Shown: piece by piece, positions 42,038 to 45,915 of the stretch | Numbering within the stretch: position 1 is the stretch's first letter | Layout: each line of letters opens with the position of its first letter | Source: a bacterium | GTDB lineage: Bacteria; Patescibacteriota; Minisyncoccia; Minisyncoccales; JANBVM01 | DNA: 45,915 nucleotides | NCBI GenBank assembly: GCA_030588745.1 | Contig: JAUUXB010000004.1 | Location: 1 to 45,915, forward strand | Direction of reading: 5' to 3' | Made by a program: the position numbers and the translations under genes | Notes under the pieces: model-generated | The model's input: only the letters and a program-made list of their open reading frames with translations | What the model was told of the DNA's origin: nothing | The model's database searches: none

Positions 42038-42829
42038 ATGGCGATAGAAGATATTAACATTTTAAAAAATAATTGCGAAGAATATGCCCAGACAGCTGGC
42101 AAAAGTGTTGAAATATTAAAAAATGCAAACGGGAAAAATCATTACACAAAAATTGCTAAGATCGTCGGAATTCATCAAACAACAGTAAGCGGTCTCCTTA
42201 AAAAAGCCGAAAGGTTAGGATTGGCTAAAAGAACACAACTCGGGGTTTATAAGAAAACTGCTGGTATTTTGAGTTACATGCCCCCAAAAAGCAAAGTTAG
42301 GAAAAAATCTACGAAAACGGTATCAGCTATTATCAAAAAACTAACTAGAAACAAAAAAGCTAAAATTAAAAGTTCTATTTCTCCCGACTTTCTTATCCTC
42401 AATAGAATAGAAGCGAATATGTTGAAAATGGCAAAAGCGTATCAGCACCTATATGCCGTGGAAAATTCATTAAGGGAACTGATTAGAAAAGTACTAATAT
42501 CGAAAGTTGATTGGTGGAAAAATTACATTCCCAGTAGTATACAAAAAGTTGTTGAGGACACTATTAAGAAAACGCCTTATGATGCATTAAAAAGGAAGGA
42601 TCAGCTTGAATATACTCACCTAGGACAGCTTAAAGAGATTATTATCAATAAGAAGAACTGGAATGATTTTCTTCCGTATCTAAACGAGAAGGACAAGAGT
42701 TCTTTCGCGGTCACAATCGATAAAGCAATTCCTTCCAGGAATGCCATTGGTCATTGTATTCCACTTAAATCAAAAGATTTAAAAGTTGTCGACGTAAGGT
42801 TTGAGGATATTTTAAAAATGATAAAATGA
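42038..42829 (+). CDS. HTH plus Swt1-like HEPN domain protein, gene 4
   Basis: 263 residues. An N-terminal HTH (about 36-70: HYTKIAKIVGIHQTTVSGLLKK) and a Lys-rich linker lead to a C-terminal HEPN domain of the Swt1 type (about 118-263; ENSLRELIRKVL, YTHLGQLKEIIINKKNW). The HEPN nuclease motif R-x4-H is present as RNAIGH (residues 234-239). HEPN proteins of this kind often cleave RNA in toxin-antitoxin or phage-defence systems. With three small HTH genes in front, a regulated RNase toxin is the best reading (inference). Confidence 0.75.
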   Translation: MAIEDINILKNNCEEYAQTAGKSVEILKNANGKNHYTKIAKIVGIHQTTVSGLLKKAERLGLAKRTQLGVYKKTAGILSYMPPKSKVRKKSTKTVSAIIKKLTRNKKAKIKSSISPDFLILNRIEANMLKMAKAYQHLYAVENSLRELIRKVLISKVDWWKNYIPSSIQKVVEDTIKKTPYDALKRKDQLEYTHLGQLKEIIINKKNWNDFLPYLNEKDKSSFAVTIDKAIPSRNAIGHCIPLKSKDLKVVDVRFEDILKMIK

Positions 42830-42982
42830 GTCATAAGTTTGTAACAACGGCAAACTACAGTCGCTCAAAATTCGATATGAAACAGATTCTAACATCATCC
42901 AGCTGACAATAAAATCGGTACTTTAGCTCCAAAATTATCAAAAAACCAAGTTCTAATATTGTACCATCCCCGGAGCCGCCCG

Positions 42983-43013
42983 CCCCGAGAGATTTTCTCG
43001 GGGTTGACTTTTT
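42983..43013 (+). terminator. Terminator after the HTH-HEPN operon
   Basis: ccccgaga (42983-42990) pairs with tctcgggg (42996-43003), followed by TTGACTTTTTT. A GC-rich stretch upstream (42968-42982) is out of character with the region. Confidence 0.75.
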
Positions 43014-43031
43014 TATTGAGTTTGTTAAAGT
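43004..43031 (+). promoter_or_regulatory. Possible promoter for the binding-protein gene
   Basis: TTGACT (43004-43009), a 16-base spacer and TAAAGT (43026-43031), overlapping the preceding terminator tail. Confidence 0.35.
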
Positions 43032-43068
43032 ACTTTAGTCAAGGAGGAAATGTTCTTTGACAAAAAGA

Positions 43069-43075
43069 AAAGGAG
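43069..43075 (+). promoter_or_regulatory. Shine-Dalgarno site, unusual for this region
   Basis: AAAGGAG about 10 bases before the ATG at 43085; a second purine-rich AAGGAGG lies at 43041. Native genes in the window lack such motifs. Confidence 0.6.
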
Positions 43076-43084
43076 TGATGTGAA

Positions 43085-43786
43085 ATGCAGAAAACAAAAG
43101 AGAAGATGCATGTTTATTCCTCAGGTGCCACAGCGCCACCCTTAAAAAGAGCTACAAAAGTTTTCAGAGATAAATTTGGGGCAGAATTTGAGTTCACAAC
43201 TGGTCGAGCCGAGGAACTTGTACAAAAGATTCTTAAAACCGAGCATGGGGACATCTTACAGTGTGGAGCGGAGTTTCTGCTTGACGACGCCGAGTGGAAG
43301 GAACTCATAATCAAAGGAAGTAGGAGAAGTGTCGGTCTCCGCCGTTCAGTCATTATCGTACAAAAAGGGAATCCCAAGGATATCAAATCCCTTGAAGATA
43401 TTATGAGAGAAGGAATGAGAGTCGGCATATCTATAAGCGGTTGCTTAGTAGGTGTCTGGGATGACATATGTAGTAAAGCAGGAATCACAAGGGGCTTACT
43501 GAAGAACATTACCAATCTAGCGGATGGGTGCGGGGATGTGATGGCACTGATCCATAAAGGGAAAGTAGACGCCATCTTCGGCTGGAATGCCTTCGAGCAT
43601 ATCTGGCCAAAAACCTCGGAGGCCATAGAATTTCCAAGAGAGTTGCAAGTATTTAGAAGTACGGGCATAGGAATCCTCAAGTATTCGGACCATAGACAAC
43701 TTGCCAGCAGATTTCTTGATTTTCTCGTATCCGAAGAAGGAAAAAGAATCTACAAAGATTATGGCTGGGTATATGGGTCTGGTTGA
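43085..43786 (+). CDS. Orphan molybdate/tungstate-type substrate-binding protein, probably acquired
   Basis: 233 residues with the periplasmic-binding fold of the ModA/WtpA type: HVYSSGATAPPLKRATKVF, TTGRAEELVQKI, DILQCGAEF, the hinge strand RRSVIIVQKGNP, DGCGDVMALIHKGKVDAIFGW and FLVSEEGKRIYKDYGWV. There is no signal peptide or lipobox, no permease or ATPase nearby, and codon use is visibly richer in G and C than in its neighbours. A Shine-Dalgarno motif precedes it. It may be a cytoplasmic anion sensor or a captured transport gene without partners. Confidence 0.72.
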   Translation: MQKTKEKMHVYSSGATAPPLKRATKVFRDKFGAEFEFTTGRAEELVQKILKTEHGDILQCGAEFLLDDAEWKELIIKGSRRSVGLRRSVIIVQKGNPKDIKSLEDIMREGMRVGISISGCLVGVWDDICSKAGITRGLLKNITNLADGCGDVMALIHKGKVDAIFGWNAFEHIWPKTSEAIEFPRELQVFRSTGIGILKYSDHRQLASRFLDFLVSEEGKRIYKDYGWVYGSG

Positions 43787-43825
43787 GGCAACCAGGGGAA
43801 AGTTCAAGCTCAAGTTGGGATAAGG

Positions 43826-43912
43826 ATGAAAAGAATAAAGATGTTCATCCATGAATTTAGGCTTGGGATTTTTAAGTTTAGTTCAAAACCAATACCTATT
43901 TCACGATATTGA
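43826..43912 (+). pseudogene. 28-codon ORF, perhaps the cut-off start of a lost gene
   Basis: MKRIKMFIHEFRLGIFKF and ten more residues, 39 bases after the binding-protein gene, then TGA. It has a purine-rich GGATAAGG in front. Possibly the start of a permease or other partner gene that has decayed; no family can be assigned. Confidence 0.25.
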
Positions 43913-43940
43913 GGTTTAGGAAATTTAAATTAGTAAATTA

Positions 43941-43967
43941 ACCCCGTTTTTTAGGGGCTTTTTTATT
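43941..43967 (+). terminator. Terminator after the acquired binding-protein region
   Basis: cccc/gggg stem with an 8-base loop, then a T run. The stem is short, so only moderate support. Confidence 0.5.
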
Positions 43968-44024
43968 TAAATAAAGCCAAGATGTATAGACCCACAAGAC
44001 ACCTTGTGTTCGATATCATAGATT

Positions 44025-44095
44025 GGGCGATGGTAATTAATAATCTCTTAGAAAGAAGCTAAACAGGTTCGAACATCGTCCCGCCAGGGGAGCTG
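44025..44095 (+). other. tRNA-like fragment in a gene-free stretch
   Basis: gggcgat (44025-44031) can pair with atcgtcc (44075-44081), and an intact TTCGAAC T-loop-like motif lies at 44068-44074. The piece between is too short for a tRNA and no anticodon arm is seen. It may be a decayed tRNA or tmRNA end. The gap 43787-44205 otherwise holds a 28-codon ORF and two terminators. Confidence 0.25.
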
Positions 44096-44105
44096 AGATC
44101 AGTAA

Positions 44106-44127
44106 ATTGCCCTTGAGGCGGTTTTTT
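44106..44127 (+). terminator. Terminator after the tRNA-like fragment
   Basis: attgcc/ggcggt stem (with G-U pairs), loop cttga, then TTTTTT. Confidence 0.55.
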
Positions 44128-44217
44128 AGTAACTTGAAAAAAATATAAATTTCAGATAAAATTCATTAAGAATATTAAAAATTTAATAAGTGAATTAGAA
44201 AAGAGGTGGACATATTT

Positions 44218-44622
44218 TTGAAAAATGGATTAAAATTCACGCCTGTGTTCAGGTTTTTAGAGAAAGAAAAGAAAGAGAAGGATAAACATTGGAAAAGAGT
44301 AAATGAACAGTTCATTAAAAATCATTTTTTACCTGATTTACTAAAGAAAAGACAGATGAGCCCTATTGAACAAATTACTTCTACAAAGTGCTTAAAGTGC
44401 GAAATATATAGATTAGTTTCAGTGGAGTTGGTTGAAAATAAAAATTGGAAGATAAGATGTAACTACTGCGGATTTAAAATTACAATCAGATTCAAAAAAG
44501 GAAGATGGAAATTAGTTAACAATAATAATGATTATGCTACTCGGTATTCTACGAAGGAACAAAAAAAAATGAAAAAACTTGCAAGCCGTAGTATAAGAAA
44601 ATGGCTTAAAATTTATTGGTGA
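44218..44622 (+). CDS. Zinc-ribbon hypothetical protein
   Basis: 134 residues from a TTG at 44218, chosen because GAGGTGG lies about 8 bases before it; a GTG at 44206 in the same frame would overlap that motif. The protein is basic and has one zinc ribbon, CLKC...CNYCG, near its middle (about residues 58-83), flanked by Lys-rich helices and a KKLASRSIRKWLKIYW end. Nucleic-acid binding is plausible. Family not recognised. Its stop codon is inside the terminator stem. Confidence 0.55.
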   Translation: MKNGLKFTPVFRFLEKEKKEKDKHWKRVNEQFIKNHFLPDLLKKRQMSPIEQITSTKCLKCEIYRLVSVELVENKNWKIRCNYCGFKITIRFKKGRWKLVNNNNDYATRYSTKEQKKMKKLASRSIRKWLKIYW

Positions 44623-44656
44623 GACTTATAGTCTCATTTTTTTATACTACGGCTTG
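44582..44656 (+). repeat. 14-bp perfect inverted repeat around the gene end
   Basis: caagccgtagtata (44582-44595) and its exact reverse complement (44643-44656) bracket the terminator. The RNA end would fold into a large closed structure. Confidence 0.7.
44620..44643 (+). terminator. Terminator overlapping the stop codon
   Basis: tgagact (44620-44626) pairs with agtctca (44630-44636), loop tat, then seven Ts. The stop TGA forms the first stem bases. Confidence 0.8.
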
Positions 44657-44709
44657 ATTTCTTTTGTAATTATGATAAAACAGAACCACAACAAAGGATA
44701 TGATTAAGA

Positions 44710-44883
44710 ATGACAAAAAGTATGAAAGATAAGAAAATAACCAAGGAAGAGTTGGAGGAGCAAGGTTGGGACTATATTCTAACCTTTGGATATTCTCTTA
44801 AGCTCTTTAAAAAAGGGAAGAAAGGTATCTTTTGGGATTCTGAAACCAAAAAAGTCACACATGAGTTCTTATGGCAAACATAA
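44710..44883 (+). CDS. 57-residue hypothetical protein
   Basis: MTKSMKDKKITKEELEEQGW, then aromatic beta-like segments (YILTFGYSLKLFKKGKKGIFW) and HEFLWQT. Unknown family. A TGATAAAAC -10-like box sits about 30 bases upstream and a terminator follows, which supports a real gene. Charge pattern and size resemble small host-interaction or phage-type proteins, but nothing specific can be said. Confidence 0.5.
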   Translation: MTKSMKDKKITKEELEEQGWDYILTFGYSLKLFKKGKKGIFWDSETKKVTHEFLWQT

Positions 44884-44885
44884 GA

Positions 44886-44922
44886 AAGGGGTAGTGTATT
44901 AAAACCTACCCTTTATTTTTTT
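44886..44922 (+). terminator. Terminator after the 57-residue gene
   Basis: aaggggtag region (44886-44894) pairs with ctaccctt (44906-44914), followed by a T tract. Confidence 0.7.
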
Positions 44923-45002
44923 GTGATAAAATTAAAAAAAGAATTTACGAAAAAAATAGAGTTGACCCCATTTATATTTTGCCAAACTATTATTATAAAA
45001 GC

Positions 45003-45030
45003 TTGACAAATTTTATGAATAGTGTATAAT
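45003..45030 (+). promoter_or_regulatory. Consensus promoter of the 60-residue gene
   Basis: TTGACA (45003-45008), a 16-base spacer and TGTATAAT with a perfect -10 at 45025-45030. The start is predicted at or next to the ATG at 45038, so a leaderless mRNA. It is the strongest promoter match in the window. Confidence 0.8.
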
Positions 45031-45037
45031 TATAATC

Positions 45038-45220
45038 ATGACAGATAAAGAGACGATCGAGGAACAAAGGAAAAAAGCACTGGATGCTCTCCCGGACAAA
45101 TTCTGGGAAGAGTACACCGCTCTTTCCAAAAAACTTCTTGAGGCTGAAGAAAGAAATCAACCTCAAGAGATGAAAAGGATTGTTGCAGAAATGCAACAGC
45201 TCCTTCCTAAATACGAATAA
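45038..45220 (+). CDS. 60-residue helical hypothetical protein
   Basis: MTDKETIEEQRKKALDALPD, then FWEEYTALSKKLLEAEERNQ and a second helix ending QQLLPKYE. Two acidic amphipathic helices, probably a helical hairpin or coiled coil. Unknown family. A consensus promoter in front and a terminator behind suggest a well expressed single gene. Confidence 0.6.
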   Translation: MTDKETIEEQRKKALDALPDKFWEEYTALSKKLLEAEERNQPQEMKRIVAEMQQLLPKYE

Positions 45221-45224
45221 ATTT

Positions 45225-45252
45225 AGGGAGAATTTTTCTTCCCTCTTTTTTT
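45225..45252 (+). terminator. Terminator after the 60-residue gene
   Basis: aggga/tccct stem with an AT-rich loop, then C and seven Ts. Confidence 0.65.
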
Positions 45253-45289
45253 AAGTCCATAATTTGATTGTGGTTTTGAAAAGGACAAG

Positions 45290-45320
45290 AACTGCCTCAA
45301 AAAGGTAGTTTTTGTTTTAG
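45290..45320 (+). terminator. Second terminator-like hairpin in the gap
   Basis: aactgcct (45290-45297) pairs with aggtagtt (45303-45310), one G-U pair, then TTTGTTTT. Confidence 0.6.
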
Positions 45321-45376
45321 CTGGCTAAATTTGGAATATTAACCTTTTCTTTGTTCACAGTCCTAATTCTAATAAC

Positions 45377-45410
45377 GTCTGTTCCTCGAAGTCAGGATAG
45401 ACTTTTTGTT
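45377..45410 (+). terminator. Third terminator-like hairpin before the surface protein
   Basis: gtct...tcct pairs with agga...agac (45377-45402), then TTTTTGTT. With the hairpin at 45290 it could bracket a small RNA; no gene is visible between. Confidence 0.45.
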
Positions 45411-45499
45411 GCTATTGATAGTTATAGTATTTATATAAACAAGGCGTTTAGATGACGAAGTTTTTTTTATTTCATCTTTTCAAACACAAAAGATTTCTA

Positions 45500-45505
45500 T
45501 ATAAT
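45500..45505 (+). promoter_or_regulatory. -10 box of the last gene
   Basis: TATAAT, 6 bases before the ATG at 45512; -35 candidate TTTTCA at 45477-45482. A leaderless start is likely. Confidence 0.45.
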
Positions 45506-45511
45506 AACCTA

Positions 45512-45915
45512 ATGACTAAAAAAATATTTGATATCATACCTCCAGAGAAGGTAGAGAAGGATAAAAAACCAGTTGTTAAAACCTTTAAGGAAAAGATTTC
45601 TGAACAAGAAGTTATTGAAGAGATAAAGAAAAAGGCTAAAGCCATAGTTGCTGGTGAAAAGATTGAAAAAAAAGGTTTTAAGGTGGGCTGGGTCATTGTT
45701 CCTCTTTTTTTAGTATTGCTTATTTTTCTTGCTTTTCAGATGTCAAAAGCTGAAATTGAGATATGTCCTAAAACAGAATTAATTACCCTTGAAACAAAAT
45801 TAACGATAGATTCGAATACTGATGAAATTGATTTGTCTTATAAAATCATTCCTGCTTATGTTTTTGAAGCCCAAAAAAGTCTTTATGAAGAATTTGACTC
45901 AACGGGTAAAACCTT
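45512..45915 (+). CDS. Membrane-anchored surface protein (baseplate-J-like family), 3' end cut
   Basis: 134 visible residues, open at the window end. About 65 charged, helical cytoplasmic residues (MTKKIFDIIPPEKVEKDKKP onward) are followed by one membrane helix (about 70-87, VGWVIVPLFLVLLIFLAF) and then an outside beta region (AEIEICPKTELITLETKL). The layout resembles large CPR proteins often annotated as baseplate J/gp47-like. An envelope role is inferred; the domain that would decide lies outside. Confidence 0.6.
   Translation, partial: MTKKIFDIIPPEKVEKDKKPVVKTFKEKISEQEVIEEIKKKAKAIVAGEKIEKKGFKVGWVIVPLFLVLLIFLAFQMSKAEIEICPKTELITLETKLTIDSNTDEIDLSYKIIPAYVFEAQKSLYEEFDSTGKT

Noticed and set aside
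42968-42982. GC-rich cggagccgcccgc as a third tRNA 3' end
   Set aside because: The bases before it do not form a T loop with a matching stem, so similarity to acceptor ends is weak.
43050-43145. 31-codon ORF from the ATG after AAGGAGG at 43041
   Set aside because: The spacing to the ATG is only about 2-3 bases and the frame overlaps the binding-protein gene; the peptide has no signal-peptide character.
43114-43680. 188-residue minus-strand ORF inside the binding-protein gene
   Set aside because: It is antisense to a well-supported gene, has no family features, and open antisense frames are expected in a GC-richer gene.
44958-44972. gagttgaccccattt as a REP-type transposon repeat
   Set aside because: Only one copy was noticed in the window and no inverted partner or transposase lies nearby.
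1-45915. CRISPR arrays, insertion sequences, rRNA genes
   Set aside because: No regularly spaced repeats, transposase ORFs or rRNA-like stretches were seen.

Overview
The window looks like a chromosomal piece of a Candidate Phyla Radiation (Patescibacteria) bacterium, most likely Parcubacteria-like. This is inferred from gene content and gene form: AT-rich DNA, very compact translation genes, no rpmD (L30) between rpsE and rplO, an alanyl-tRNA synthetase of only 619 residues that ends after its editing domain, lysine-rich extensions on several ribosomal proteins, and envelope families typical of the group (IPT/TIG repeat protein, lamin-tail protein, DUF5679 and other short zinc-ribbon proteins). 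TGA is used as a stop, so the code is the standard bacterial one. Almost no native gene has a Shine-Dalgarno motif, and many isolated genes have a -10 box only about 7-13 bases before the ATG, which suggests leaderless mRNAs.

Layout. 1-5.6 kb: the 3' part of a large repeat-containing surface protein, a small membrane protein, a DUF5320/DUF134 pair behind a palindromic promoter, a minus-strand lamin-tail surface protein and a minus-strand CxxC mini-protein. 5.8-7.4 kb: a DegV protein convergent with a glycine/alanine-rich helical repeat protein. 7.5-11.5 kb: a metal and thiol operon (thioredoxin-CcdA fusion, ZIP transporter, CPH-type copper P-ATPase). 11.6-17.3 kb: membrane pyrophosphatase, HD protein, NUDIX hydrolase, DUF5679 protein, membrane-anchored ComEC-like beta-lactamase fold, and an oversized adenylate-kinase-like enzyme. 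17.3-17.5 kb: a free-standing rod-shaped RNA gene with its own promoter and terminator. 17.5-19.6 kb: HD phosphohydrolase, tRNA-Pro(GGG) and rpmB on the minus strand, and an M50 protease.

19.7-36.1 kb is the core translation block: rpsL-rpsG-fusA, tuf, rpsJ, then rplC-rplD-rplW-rplB-rpsS-rplV-rpsC-rplP-rpmC-rpsQ-rplN-rplX-rplE-rpsZ-rpsH-rplF-rplR-rpsE-rplO-secY-adk-map, closed by a terminator (infA, rpmJ, rpsM, rpsK and rpoA do not follow). 36.2-41.1 kb: glycosyltransferase, GalT-like transferase, tpiA, a DUF458 RNase-H-like protein and alaS.

41.1-45.3 kb looks like an accessory island. It starts at a tRNA 3'-end fragment lying against the alaS stop codon. It carries a four-gene HTH-HTH-HTH-(HTH+HEPN) operon, the best candidate for an undescribed system. 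It also carries an orphan molybdate/tungstate-type binding protein that, unlike its neighbours, has a strong Shine-Dalgarno sequence and richer GC, a zinc-ribbon protein and several very small genes, most with their own promoter and terminator. The window ends in the start of a membrane-anchored surface protein.
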